In this document: piece by piece, positions 1 to 8,494 of the stretch
How the letters are laid out: every line of letters starts with the position of its first letter
Position numbering within the stretch: the stretch's first letter is position 1
Assembly (NCBI RefSeq): GCF_026552795.1
Contig: NZ_JANFPI010000006.1
Coordinates: forward strand, 1 to 64,000
Origin: Ectorhizobium quercum
GTDB lineage: Bacteria; Pseudomonadota; Alphaproteobacteria; Rhizobiales; Rhizobiaceae
DNA: 64,000 nucleotides
Reading direction: 5' to 3'
The notes under the pieces: generated by a model
What the model was told of the DNA's origin: nothing
Databases searched by the model: none
What the model saw: only the letters and a program-made list of their open reading frames with translations
Translations under genes and position numbers: made by a program

Positions 1-331
1 CGGGTTCTTCCGAAGCCACGACGGCCTTGAGCAGCTTGGCGACCGACAGCGGCTCGACCGTCCCGTCGGTCTCGATGAGGATCGCCCGGTCGGCGCCCAT
101 CGCAAGCGCCGTCCTCAGCGTTTCCTCCGCCTTGGCCGGGCCGATGGACACCGCCACCACTTCCGTCGCCTTGCCCGCTTCCTTCAGCCGAAGCGCCTCC
201 TCCACCGCGATCTCGTCGAACGGGTTCATCGACATCTTCACATTCGCAAGCTCGACGCCCGACCCGTCCGCCTTCACGCGGATCTTCACATTGTAGTCAA
301 CAACCCGCTTAACGGGCACCAGAATCTTCAT
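1..331 (-). CDS. etfB: Electron transfer flavoprotein beta subunit (3' part missing)
   Basis: This encodes the first 110 residues of an ETF beta subunit; the rest lies beyond the left edge. ETF takes electrons from flavin dehydrogenases and passes them to ETF-quinone oxidoreductase. The N-terminus [20 protein letters not shown] and the downstream [18 protein letters not shown] stretch are characteristic of the family. The start at 331 is the only ATG matching that N-terminus. The gene lies 108 bases downstream of the demethylase on the same strand, so the two are probably co-transcribed, with etfA likely following outside the window. A dedicated ETF beside a flavin/Fe-S demethylase suggests it is the electron acceptor for that enzyme; this is inferred. 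Confidence 0.93.
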   Translation of the reverse strand, partial: MKILVPVKRVVDYNVKIRVKADGSGVELANVKMSMNPFDEIAVEEALRLKEAGKATEVVAVSIGPAKAEETLRTALAMGADRAILIETDGTVEPLSVAKLLKAVVASEEP

Positions 332-403
332 GAATCTTCCCCTTTTCGTTGCGTGTGATCGACCTTGGCAGCGCATCCCCGTCATGTCAGGCCTGTTCCG
401 GGA

Positions 404-435
404 TGGGTGGGCTGCCGCTACACAGCCCGCCCATG
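404..435. other. Hairpin between the demethylase and etfB
   Basis: An 11-bp stem (ATGGGTGGGCT with AGCCCGCCCAT, one G-T pair) encloses a 10-base loop just after the demethylase stop codon. On the minus strand it is not followed by a T-run, so it is more likely a processing or stabilising stem than a strong terminator. It could set different transcript levels for the demethylase and etfB. Confidence 0.4.
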
Positions 436-439
436 TTTT

Positions 440-2476
440 TCAGATGTCCTTTGCGATCCGCAACCCATCGTAGATCGCCGCATGGGTGTTACGGGCGGCC
501 ACGGCATCGCCGATACGGAAAAGCTGGTATTTGCCTTCCCCGTTGCGAATGACGGATTGCGGTTGGCCTGAAAGCAATTGATCGTGGGAAATCTCTCCGA
601 GATTGGTGGAGAAGGGCTTCAGCTCGAAATAGAGTTCGTCCAGCGGAATGGTTCCGTGATTGATGACGAGCTGGTCCACCACCCGCTGCCTTTCGACGCC
701 GCCATAATCGCTGCCGACATGGGCGACGATCCGGTTGCCGCTCCTTTCGGCCGCCTCCAGCCGGTAAGTGACGGTGAAGGTCACGTCCAGCGTCTGGAGC
801 GAGCGCATGTAGGGCACGAGGTTCATCGCCATGACTTCCGGCGCGAAAGAACGGTCCGGCGTCATGATCTCGACTTTTGCACCAGCCCTGGCGAGGAATT
901 CCGCGGCCTGCAGGCCGGTATGATCGCCGGCATCGTCGAAAATCAGGACATTCGTGCCCGGCTTCACGTCACCGGAAATGATATCCCATGCGGAAACGAC
1001 CAGTTCGTTGCCCCTGGACAGGACCTCGGTATGCGGCAGGCCGCCCGTGGCGATGATGACCACATCCGGGTTCTCCGCCGCGATCGTGTCGGCTTCCGCC
1101 CAGGTGTTGAAATGGAAGACGACGCCGAGCTTCTCGCACTGGCTCATGCGCCAGTCGATGATGCTGATCATCTCCCTGCGGCGCTCGCTTTGCGCGGTAA
1201 GCCGGACCTGTCCGCCCGGATCGTTCGCGGCTTCGAAGACGACGACCTCATGGCCGCGCTCGGCGGCAACGCGCGCCGCCTCAAGCCCGGCCGGGCCCGC
1301 CCCGACGATAACGACTTTCCTGCGGACGGGGGCCTTCTCGACGACATGCGGCATGGTGGCTTCGCGGCCGGTGGCGGCATTGTGGATGCAGAAAGCAAGC
1401 CCCCCCTGGTAGATGCGGTCCAGACAGTAATTGGCGCCGACGCAGGGACGGATATCGTCCTCGCGCTTTTCCATGATCTTGCGGACGATATGCGGGTCCG
1501 TCATGTGGGCGCGGGTCATGCCGATCATGTCCACCTTGCCGGAGGCGATGGCGTGGCGGGCGGTGGCGACATCCTGGATCTTCGCGGCATGGAAGGTGGG
1601 GAAATCGGTCGCCGCACGGATTTCACCGGCGAAATCGAGATGCGGGGCGCTCGCCATGCCCTGGACGGGAATGACGTCGGTCAGGCCGGCATCCGTGTCG
1701 ATATGCCCGCGGATAACGTTGAGATAGTCGATGAGGCCGCTTTCCTTGAGGCGTCGCGAGATCTCGAGGCCTTCGGCCTTGCCCGTGCCGCCGGGAAGAC
1801 ATTCGTCGGCGGTGTAGCGGACACCGAGAATGAAGTCGTCCCCGACCCGTTTTCGGATCGCGCGGAAGACATCGAGACAGAAGCGGAGACGGTTGTCGAG
1901 CGAGCCGCCATAGGGGCCGTCGAGCTCGTTGGTCAGCGGGGAGGAGAACTGGTCGATCAGGTGGCCGTAGGCCTCCAGTTCGACACCGTCCATGCCGCCT
2001 GCCTTCATCCGCTCGGCAGCATCCGCGAATTCCTGGATGATCCGCTCGATATCCCAGTCTTCGATCTTCTTGGGAAATGCCCGATGCGCCGGTTCCCGGT
2101 GATGGGACGGCGCAACGACCGGAAGCCAGTCGCCCTTGTCCCATCGCGTGCGCCGCCCGAGATGCGTGAGCTGTATCATGATCGCCGCGCCCTCTTCATG
2201 CACGGCGTCGGTCATCTCCCTGATCCACGGAACGATTTCGTCCTTGTAGGCAAGCAGGTTGTTGAAAACAGGCGGACTATCCCGGGAAACGGCGGCGGAG
2301 CCGGCCGTCATGGTCAGCGCCACGCCCCCCTTCGCGCGCTCCACGGTATAGGCGCGATATCGCTCCTTCGGCATCCCGTCTTCCGGGTAGGCCGGTTCGT
2401 GCGACGTTACGATGATGCGGTTGCGAAGCGTGAGATGCTTGAGCTGATAGGGCTGAAGAAGGGGATCGTTCGACAT
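440..2476 (-). CDS. FMN/FAD/Fe-S amine demethylase of the TMADH/DgcA/StcD type
   Basis: A 678-residue enzyme of the old-yellow-enzyme plus NAD(P)/FAD-binding architecture seen in trimethylamine dehydrogenase, dimethylglycine-catabolic DgcA and stachydrine-catabolic StcD. Residues 1-340 form the flavin TIM barrel. A cysteine cluster follows with Cys345, Cys351 and Cys363; the place of TMADH's second ligand is Ala348. From about 386 there is a dinucleotide-binding fold with GAGPAG at 392-397. The family oxidatively removes N-methyl groups. The adjacent etfB suggests electrons leave via ETF, and the nearby transporter and ProC-like gene point to an N-methylproline or betaine-derived substrate. 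The exact substrate cannot be read from sequence. It is transcribed away from the TetR gene, with operators between them. Confidence 0.85.
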   Translation of the reverse strand: MSNDPLLQPYQLKHLTLRNRIIVTSHEPAYPEDGMPKERYRAYTVERAKGGVALTMTAGSAAVSRDSPPVFNNLLAYKDEIVPWIREMTDAVHEEGAAIMIQLTHLGRRTRWDKGDWLPVVAPSHHREPAHRAFPKKIEDWDIERIIQEFADAAERMKAGGMDGVELEAYGHLIDQFSSPLTNELDGPYGGSLDNRLRFCLDVFRAIRKRVGDDFILGVRYTADECLPGGTGKAEGLEISRRLKESGLIDYLNVIRGHIDTDAGLTDVIPVQGMASAPHLDFAGEIRAATDFPTFHAAKIQDVATARHAIASGKVDMIGMTRAHMTDPHIVRKIMEKREDDIRPCVGANYCLDRIYQGGLAFCIHNAATGREATMPHVVEKAPVRRKVVIVGAGPAGLEAARVAAERGHEVVVFEAANDPGGQVRLTAQSERRREMISIIDWRMSQCEKLGVVFHFNTWAEADTIAAENPDVVIIATGGLPHTEVLSRGNELVVSAWDIISGDVKPGTNVLIFDDAGDHTGLQAAEFLARAGAKVEIMTPDRSFAPEVMAMNLVPYMRSLQTLDVTFTVTYRLEAAERSGNRIVAHVGSDYGGVERQRVVDQLVINHGTIPLDELYFELKPFSTNLGEISHDQLLSGQPQSVIRNGEGKYQLFRIGDAVAARNTHAAIYDGLRIAKDI

Positions 2477-2524
2477 TTGCCGGGCTCCGGTTTATGGCTT
2501 GTCTTCAGCGGACGCTAGGCCAAT

Positions 2525-2584
2525 ATGTACATATGTGTCAATAAAGAAAACAAAGAAGTCTACGTAGACGACATATATGTACAT
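2525..2584. promoter_or_regulatory. Paired inverted operators between demethylase and tetR
   Basis: ATGTACATATGTGTCA at 2525-2540 faces an inverted copy, CGACATATATGTACAT, at 2569-2584, with centres 44 bp apart. The same motif and spacing recur at 7638-7697 before the ABC transporter. The site sits in the 148-bp divergent intergenic region, so a bound TetR dimer pair could control both the demethylase-etfB transcript and its own gene. Binding by the neighbouring TetR protein is inferred from location. Confidence 0.75.
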
Positions 2585-2624
2585 TTCTGTTGCGGCAGGG
2601 CATAATTTTGGTAGGAGTTAGCTT

Positions 2625-3272
2625 ATGGAACAGGCTTCGAACGAGAGCGGCTGGAGAGGTTCGCAGGAGGGATGGCTCGAGGCGGCCTATGAAACCCTGC
2701 TGGAAGCCGGGGTGGATTCGGTGAAGATTCTGCCGCTTGCGAAGAAACTGAACCTCTCGCGAACCAGCTTCTACTGGTTCTTCAAGGACCGCGAGGAACT
2801 GCTGGAAGCGCTGATCGCGCGCTGGCGGGACAAAAACACGGGCAATATCGTCAAGCAATCCGAAGCCTATGCGGAATCGCTCGCCGAGGCGATGCTCAAC
2901 GTGTTCGATTGCTGGCTGAACAAGGACCTGTTCGACTCGAAATTCGAATTTTCCGTGCGGAGCTGGGCTCTTCAGTCGGATGAAATCCTGGCCGAGGTTC
3001 ACCAGGCCGATCAGGCCCGTGTCGAAGCCCTCAAGCGCATGTTCGTTCGTTTCGGCCATTCGGAGATCAGCGCGGATGTCCGCGCACGCACGACCTACCT
3101 CGTTCAGATCGGCTATATCTCGATGCAGTCCCAGGAGGACCTCTCGACGCGCATGAAGCGGATTCCCGAATATATCGCGATCTATACCGGGCAGATGCCT
3201 GAGCAGAGGGAGCTGGACCGCTTCTTCGCACGGCACGGCTACAAGCCCGATCAGGAGGACGCCCGGGGATGA
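2625..3272 (+). CDS. TetR/AcrR-family transcriptional regulator
   Basis: A 215-residue protein with an N-terminal helix-turn-helix at about residues 33-55 (core KLNLSRTSFYWFFKDREELL, typical of TetR recognition helices) and an all-helical C-terminal ligand/dimerisation domain. An AGGAG-like ribosome site precedes the ATG. It is divergent from the demethylase and its stop overlaps the next gene's start (ATGA), so it is translationally coupled to the ProC-like gene. The repeated palindromic pairs in front of the demethylase and transporter are its likely targets. The inducer is probably the transported methylated amino acid or its product, which is inference. Confidence 0.88.
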   Translation: MEQASNESGWRGSQEGWLEAAYETLLEAGVDSVKILPLAKKLNLSRTSFYWFFKDREELLEALIARWRDKNTGNIVKQSEAYAESLAEAMLNVFDCWLNKDLFDSKFEFSVRSWALQSDEILAEVHQADQARVEALKRMFVRFGHSEISADVRARTTYLVQIGYISMQSQEDLSTRMKRIPEYIAIYTGQMPEQRELDRFFARHGYKPDQEDARG

Positions 3273-4063
3273 ACGGTTCATTGAGGATCGGCATCGTCGG
3301 TGGAGGCGGCTGGCTCGGTAGCGCCATCGCCGCCTCGGTCCTCGAAGCCGGCTTGCTGCCGCCGCGGGATCTCTGCCTCTCCTATCGCTCGACGCCGCCG
3401 AACCGCTTCGACGGCGCCTTCTGGACCGCCGACAACCAGCAGCTGGCCGACCGTTCGGAGGTTATCATCCTCTCGGTGCGGCCCGCCGGCTGGCCTTCGA
3501 TCGCCATCGATGCGCACGGCAAGCTGCTGATATCGGTCATGGCCGGCGTCGGCCTGAGCCGGCTGGCCGGACAGCACAGGACGAACCGGGTCGTCCGCAG
3601 CCTGCCGAACGCGGCGGCCGGGGCAGGCAAATCCTACACTCCCTGGATCTGCTCCGATGGCGTGAGCGATCGCGATCGTGCCATTGTCCGCTCCATCTTC
3701 GAGGCCTGCGGGACACAGGACGAAGTCCGCAGCGAAAGCGACCTCGACTACCTGACCGGCCTTTCCGGATCGGGGCCTGCCTTTCCCGCATTGTTGGCGG
3801 CGGCGATGATGAAGGATGCCGTTTCCCGGGGCATTCCCGAGGACATCGCACGGCGAGCCGTCAATGCCGTTCTGGTGGGCGCGGGCCGGCTGATCGAGCA
3901 GCGCCAGGAATGCCCGAACGACACCGTCCGGTCTTTTCTCGGCTACCGTGGAACGACGGCGGCGGCCATTGAAGTCATGAGAACCGCGGGGTTCGACGAA
4001 GCGGTGGCGGAAGGGCTTGCCGCCGCGGCGAAGACATCGGCAAGCATGCGGGATGCGTCCTGA
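3269..4063 (+). CDS. Pyrroline-5-carboxylate reductase-like protein (ProC family)
   Basis: A 264-residue NAD(P)-dependent reductase homologue. The Rossmann start IGIVGGGGWLGSAIAAS (about residues 7-23) and the GLSGSGPAF segment near residue 170 are ProC family signatures. ProC reduces pyrroline-5-carboxylate to proline, while accessory paralogues act on related cyclic imino acids. It overlaps tetR by four bases, so it belongs to the same transcript. In this setting it may process the cyclic imine made after demethylation or ring oxidation of a proline- or pipecolate-type betaine. It is probably not the housekeeping ProC, given its accessory location. Confidence 0.82.
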   Translation: MNGSLRIGIVGGGGWLGSAIAASVLEAGLLPPRDLCLSYRSTPPNRFDGAFWTADNQQLADRSEVIILSVRPAGWPSIAIDAHGKLLISVMAGVGLSRLAGQHRTNRVVRSLPNAAAGAGKSYTPWICSDGVSDRDRAIVRSIFEACGTQDEVRSESDLDYLTGLSGSGPAFPALLAAAMMKDAVSRGIPEDIARRAVNAVLVGAGRLIEQRQECPNDTVRSFLGYRGTTAAAIEVMRTAGFDEAVAEGLAAAAKTSASMRDAS

Positions 4064-4174
4064 CGCGGTTTTCGCGGAACTGAGGATCGCCTTTCAGGCC
4101 CGTTGCCCGATGAGCCGCACAGCAGCCATCGGGCAAACGTCGAAGCCTTGTCGTTTCGATCGCCGCTGGCCGTG

Positions 4175-5251
4175 TCAGGTCGCCGCGCCGCCGGTCCCCT
4201 GCCGTTTCGGCAGATCGTCGGCATTGACCATCGCTCCGGCAAGCTGGCGGAACGTGACCAGGCCCAGCGGCTCACCCGACGCGGCAATCACCGTCACGTC
4301 GCCATCGGCTTGCGGTGACAGAACGCGGACGGCTTCCTCTATCGTCGTACCCGCCGTAATCGTCATCTCCGTTGCGGGCGTGTCGGGCCGCAGAGGCGTC
4401 ATGACGGCCTCGACATGGACCACCCGGCCCCTGTTGACCTCCTTGACGAAGTTGGCGACATAGGCGTCGGCCGGCCTCAGCACGATGTCCTGGCTGGTTC
4501 CCTGCTGGATGATCTCGCCGTCGCGGAGGATCGCGATCTGATCGCCCAGGCGAAGGGCCTCGTCGAGGTCGTGGGTAATGAACACGATCGTCTTGTTGAT
4601 CTCCTTCTGGATGTCGAGAAGAACGGTCTGCATGTCCATGCGGATCAGCGGATCGAGCGCCGAATAGGCCTCGTCCATCAACAGGACGGGGGCGTCGTTG
4701 GACAGCGCGCGCGCCAGGCCGACGCGCTGCTGCATGCCGCCGGAAAGCTGGTTGGGATATTTCCGCTCGAACCCCTTCAGGCCGACGCGCTCCAGCCATT
4801 GCATGGCGATATCGACGCCCCTGGCGCGGGGCACGCCCTGGACTTCAAGGCCGAAGATGGTGTTTTCGAGAACGTTGCGATGCGGAAGAAGCGCGAATTT
4901 CTGGAACACCATAGCCGTCTGGTGGCGGCGGAAGTCCCGCAATTCGGCGTCGTTCATCTTCACGACATCCACGCCGTCGACCAGCACCTCGCCGGCGGTC
5001 GGATCGACGAGGCGATTGATATGGCGGATGAGCGTCGACTTGCCGGACCCCGAAAGGCCCATGATGACCTGAATGCAGCCCGACGGGATTTCGATGTTGA
5101 TGTCCCTGAGCCCGAGGACATGGGCATGCCTGTCATTGAGTTCGGCCTTGGAGAGGCCCTTCTCGACCGCATCGACATAGGTCTTGGCGTTGGGACCGAA
5201 GATCTTGTAGAGATGGCGGACCTTGATGCCTCCGAGGTGACGATCAGTCAT
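4175..5251 (-). CDS. Quaternary-amine ABC transporter ATP-binding subunit
   Basis: A 358-residue ATPase of the glycine/proline-betaine (ProV/OpuAA) class. It shows Walker A GLSGSGKST, the signature LSGGMQQRVGLARAL and Walker B LLMDEAYSALDP, followed by a C-terminal CBS-like regulatory region (about residues 270-350) that senses osmotic or nucleotide state in relatives. The start MTDRHLGG at 5251 was chosen because it overlaps the permease stop by eight bases and fits the family N-terminus. It is the last gene of the substrate-binding protein-permease-ATPase operon. Its neighbours suggest uptake for catabolism rather than only osmoprotection. Confidence 0.93.
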   Translation of the reverse strand: MTDRHLGGIKVRHLYKIFGPNAKTYVDAVEKGLSKAELNDRHAHVLGLRDINIEIPSGCIQVIMGLSGSGKSTLIRHINRLVDPTAGEVLVDGVDVVKMNDAELRDFRRHQTAMVFQKFALLPHRNVLENTIFGLEVQGVPRARGVDIAMQWLERVGLKGFERKYPNQLSGGMQQRVGLARALSNDAPVLLMDEAYSALDPLIRMDMQTVLLDIQKEINKTIVFITHDLDEALRLGDQIAILRDGEIIQQGTSQDIVLRPADAYVANFVKEVNRGRVVHVEAVMTPLRPDTPATEMTITAGTTIEEAVRVLSPQADGDVTVIAASGEPLGLVTFRQLAGAMVNADDLPKRQGTGGAAT

Positions 5252-6131
5252 GGGAGGCCTCCCGGTGCTTCTGGAGCCGTTTGCCATAGGCCTGCGTGAC
5301 CCTGTCGAAGATGATGGCGATGCCGACGATGGCGAGGCCGTTGAAGATGCCAAGCGTGAAATACTGGTTGGCGATCGCTCTGAGAACCGGCTGGCCGAGT
5401 CCCTGCACGCCGATCATGGAAGCGACGACGACCATCGCGAGCGCCATCATGATGGTCTGGTTGATGCCGGCCATGATGGTGGGAAGCGCCAGCGGCAGTT
5501 GCACCTTGAACAGTTTCTGCGATTGCGAGGTGCCGAACGCATCGGCCGCCTCCAGCACATCCTTGTCGACGAGGCGGATGCCGAGATCGGTCAGCCTGAT
5601 CATCGGCGGGATGGCGTAGATCACCACGGCGATCAGGCCCGGCACCTTTCCTATGCCAAGCAGCATGACGACGGGGATGAGGTAGACGAAGCTCGGCATG
5701 GTCTGCATGACGTCGAGGATGGGATTGACGATCCTCTGGACGCGGTTGGAGCGCGCCATGAGGATGCCGATGGGCAGACCGATGGCGATGGAAAGGACGG
5801 TAGCGACGAAGATCATGGAAACCGTCCGCATCGTGTCTTCCCACATATCGAAATAGCCGATCAGAAGAAGCGTGACGAGACAGCCGAACACGATCCTGGC
5901 GCTGCGCGTGGCGAACCAGGCGATCACCAGGATGATGAGCGTGATGATCGGCCACGGCGTCTGCGTCATGAAACGATCGGCGGCGTTGAGAAACTGCTGG
6001 AGCGGAGAGAAGACAGTTCCGATCGCATCGCCGTAAGCACGGGTGAAGGCGCGAAAGGAATCGTCGATCGTCCTCTTCAGGAGGCGAAGGGCCTCGTCGT
6101 CCATGTGCGGGAATTTATAAAACCAATCCAT
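5244..6131 (-). CDS. Quaternary-amine ABC transporter permease
   Basis: A 295-residue inner-membrane permease of the ProW/OpuAB class. Hydrophobic segments begin near residue 60 (PIITLIILVIAWFA) and the binding-protein-dependent transport loop (MIRLTDLGIRLVDKDVLEAA) lies near residues 180-200. It overlaps the ATPase gene at its 3' end and follows the substrate-binding protein gene after about 200 bases that contain a RIME-like repeat. It should form the membrane channel of the betaine importer. Confidence 0.93.
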   Translation of the reverse strand: MDWFYKFPHMDDEALRLLKRTIDDSFRAFTRAYGDAIGTVFSPLQQFLNAADRFMTQTPWPIITLIILVIAWFATRSARIVFGCLVTLLLIGYFDMWEDTMRTVSMIFVATVLSIAIGLPIGILMARSNRVQRIVNPILDVMQTMPSFVYLIPVVMLLGIGKVPGLIAVVIYAIPPMIRLTDLGIRLVDKDVLEAADAFGTSQSQKLFKVQLPLALPTIMAGINQTIMMALAMVVVASMIGVQGLGQPVLRAIANQYFTLGIFNGLAIVGIAIIFDRVTQAYGKRLQKHREASHD

Positions 6132-6187
6132 TCGGTTCCCCTTTTTTCAAAGAAGCCGTTGCACGTCTTTTTGATTTTATCGGCGGC

Positions 6188-6291
6188 GAGAGCATCTCCG
6201 GCAAAAGCGTGAGGCGACCTTGCCTCCGGACATGCTTGAAAACAAAGCGTTGGGGCGTTTTCGCGATTCGGAGAAAAGCGGAAATGCCCTG
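6188..6291. repeat. RIME-like palindromic element inside the transporter operon
   Basis: The element runs from GAGAGCATCTCCGGC to GCGGAAATGCCCTGG and contains inverted GCATTTCCG-type termini, as in the elements at 44543, 54260 and 62841. It fills the gap between the substrate-binding protein and permease genes, where it could act as an mRNA-stabilising stem that favours the binding-protein portion of the transcript. Confidence 0.6.
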
Positions 6292-6330
6292 GGAAGCGGT
6301 GCGCAAGGAGCGCACCGCCGGATGGGGAGA

Positions 6331-7329
6331 TCACAGGGCGGCTTCGATCTTTCCAGCCACTTCCGGCGAGACCCACCGCGTCCAGACGTCCTTGTGTTCC
6401 TTCAGGAAATATTTGGCGCCGTCTTCGCCGGTTGCCTGATTGTCGCTCATCCAGGCGAGCATCTCGTTGACCAGTTCGTTCGGCCAGGTGCGGCTGCCGA
6501 TGTAATCCAGGGCAGGGCCGGCCTGTTCCGCGAACCTCTTCGTCACGATCACGTCGACGGCATCGTTCGGCCACTCGTTGGGCTTCGGATCGGCGCAGCT
6601 GTCGACGTTGTTGCACCGCGTCCACTCGGCTTCGTCGTAGGGCACGCCGGCCGACAGGCGCACCATTTCGTATTTGCCGAGCAATGCGGTCGGTTCCCAG
6701 TAGTAGCCGATCCAGCCCTGGTTCCGTTCATAGGCGTGGGTGAGCGAGCCGTCGTGACCGGCGGCTGAACCGGTGTCGACGAGCGCGAAGCCAGCCTCTT
6801 CAGCCCCGTATGCCTTGTAATACTGGCTTGCAACGACCGTGCCGCCCCAGCCCTGGGGACCGGCGGACCATGCGGCTTTCGAGGGATCGTCGGCGTTGGG
6901 AAACAGTTCCGGGTGCTTGACGGCATCCGCGATGGTCTTGATATCCGGATGTTCGTCGACGATGAACTTCGGAACGTAAAGCCCCTGTACCCCGCCATTC
7001 TCAAAGGATTTGCCGGCGACGATCAGCTTGCCTTCGTCGATGTTCGTCTGCGTCACCGGCGGCCGCAGGCTGTTCCAGACTTCCGGGGCAATATCGGGCT
7101 GGCCTCTCTCGGCCATGGACGTCAGCGTCGGAACGGTATCTCCCAGAACGATGCTGGAATCGCAATCGTATCCGTTCTTCAGGATGAAATTGTCGACACT
7201 CGCCAGAAGCTCGGCGGACGCCCAGTTCATGCCGGCGATGGTGACGGTTCCGCATTCGGCGGCTCCGGCCAGGGGCGCCATGCCCAGCAGGCCGAATGTC
7301 AGGCAGGTCGTTGCAAGTCGCTTTTTCAT
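6331..7329 (-). CDS. Quaternary-amine ABC transporter substrate-binding protein
   Basis: A 332-residue periplasmic binding protein of the OpuAC/ProX type. It begins with a Sec signal peptide (MKKRLATTCLTFGLLGMAPL, cleavage near AGA-AEC) and carries many tryptophans (NWASAE, GPQGWGG, QGWIGYYWEP), as expected of the aromatic cage that binds quaternary ammonium groups. The start at 7329 was chosen over longer in-frame ATGs because of the signal peptide and an AGAGGG ribosome site seven bases upstream. It is first in the transporter operon, with the operator pair 309 bases upstream. Confidence 0.93.
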   Translation of the reverse strand: MKKRLATTCLTFGLLGMAPLAGAAECGTVTIAGMNWASAELLASVDNFILKNGYDCDSSIVLGDTVPTLTSMAERGQPDIAPEVWNSLRPPVTQTNIDEGKLIVAGKSFENGGVQGLYVPKFIVDEHPDIKTIADAVKHPELFPNADDPSKAAWSAGPQGWGGTVVASQYYKAYGAEEAGFALVDTGSAAGHDGSLTHAYERNQGWIGYYWEPTALLGKYEMVRLSAGVPYDEAEWTRCNNVDSCADPKPNEWPNDAVDVIVTKRFAEQAGPALDYIGSRTWPNELVNEMLAWMSDNQATGEDGAKYFLKEHKDVWTRWVSPEVAGKIEAAL

Positions 7330-7637
7330 TTTGTTCCCTCTGTTTAGCGGCATGTCTGGCTGAACGGGGCGCCGCAGGAACCCGCTCCGACGGTCTTCAG
7401 GCGTTGCCCTCCCTATCGACCGGTTTTCCGAATGCCACCCCGCGTGCCAGTACGCGTAACGGATCGAGGCTGCCGCCGCGCACGGACATGCTGGCCGCCG
7501 CCGTTTGGCGATGGCCGGAAAACGCTGCAACGATGTTGCCGGGACATTCATCACCTCGGCCGGGCCGGTGGCCGCTATCGTTCAAAACCTGTTCCATGAA
7601 ATAGCCCTAACAAAAATCGACGTCTGGCTCAATCAAA

Positions 7638-7697
7638 ATGTACATATATGTCATTAATAATGACTTTATTGATTTATTTCTTGACATATATGAACAT
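7638..7697. promoter_or_regulatory. Paired inverted operators upstream of the betaine-type transporter
   Basis: ATGTACATATATGTCA at 7638-7653 and TGACATATATGAACAT at 7682-7697 are inverted copies with centres 44 bp apart, exactly as at 2525-2584. The interval between them is AT-rich and could hold promoter elements. The shared architecture argues that the same regulator controls import and demethylation. The untranslated leader to the substrate-binding gene would be about 300 bases. Confidence 0.75.
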
Positions 7698-8494
7698 TTT
7701 AACGCGGCGACGGCCTTTTGCCCTGCGGGGCATGGCGTTCCGATCAGGAATTCAGGCTTTGCCCATTCTGTTGCGAACTCGCGCGCGATCGCTCACATTG
7801 GCCTGCGGCGCTTTCATGATCACGCTATTTGTCAGGAAACGCTCACCGTCTCGCGTTGAGTGCGATGAATTGATCTCGACGATGATGCCGCATGGCGTTG
7901 GCTTGCCAGCAGCCAGCTTTTTCGTCGTGCTTTTCGCGATCTCGAATGAGCAGGGTTGCCGGGCTTTCCGGTGAACTCACCCGTAGCTTCTCGACAGGAA
8001 ACACCCCGCCGATCCTGCTTGCGACGGGCGTCGTGGCTTCAAACGCGCCGGCCGAGGGCATCGTCAAGGTCTCGGGCCATGTGGAGCGTATCGGTGCCCC
8101 CGGGCGGTTTCAACGCCATCGCGGACAACCCCCGTTCACCGGCCCAGGCAAGACGGTCAAGATCGCCATCACCGGACCGGACAGCAAAGGCGGAGCGCCC
8201 CCGCCGCGCCCGGCGACGCTGACCTACCAGCGAGCGGATGATGCCAGCCGCATCTTCGACGGACGCTGGCAATGCGGCTCATGAGGGCCGCGGGCGCCTC
8301 GTTCTTCTTCAGCCCCGGGCCTCATCAATGATCGCCGTCCCATCAGAGTTGTTTCGGCAGAGGTGGTTTGACGCAAACCGTCAACTTTTGTCCGCTGCTC
8401 AGCTTTCTGAACGGGTAGCAGCGAGCTTATCATCTTCCGGCTGGTCTCGCGTTCGATTATGTGGTCGAACCAGACGACAGCTTTGGCCCGCAGG
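7698..8494. other. Gene-poor stretch with decayed coding pieces
   Basis: No intact gene is visible in about 800 bases between the transporter operator and the recombinase end. Protein-like fragments in two forward frames occur at about 8025-8284 (for example VKVSGHVERIG and FTGPGKTVKIAITGPD in one frame, PPGGFNAIADNPR in another), which is what a frameshifted, abandoned gene would look like. The family was not recognised. The stretch fits an island boundary with deletions. Confidence 0.35.

Noticed and set aside
404..435. Hairpin plus T-run on the plus strand as a terminator
   Set aside because: No plus-strand gene ends here; the T-run lies on the wrong side for the minus-strand demethylase.
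578..2518. Long open frame antisense to the demethylase gene
   Set aside because: Open frames of this kind mirror GC-rich genes; the sense strand has a full family match and the antisense has none. Similar mirror frames over the integrase, mrcA, rne, accC, topA and rnr were rejected for the same reason.
7397..7597. 66-codon frame between the operator pair and the substrate-binding gene, possible leader peptide
   Set aside because: It has a weak AGGG ribosome site but no family resemblance; its position in a long leader is suggestive but not enough to call a gene.
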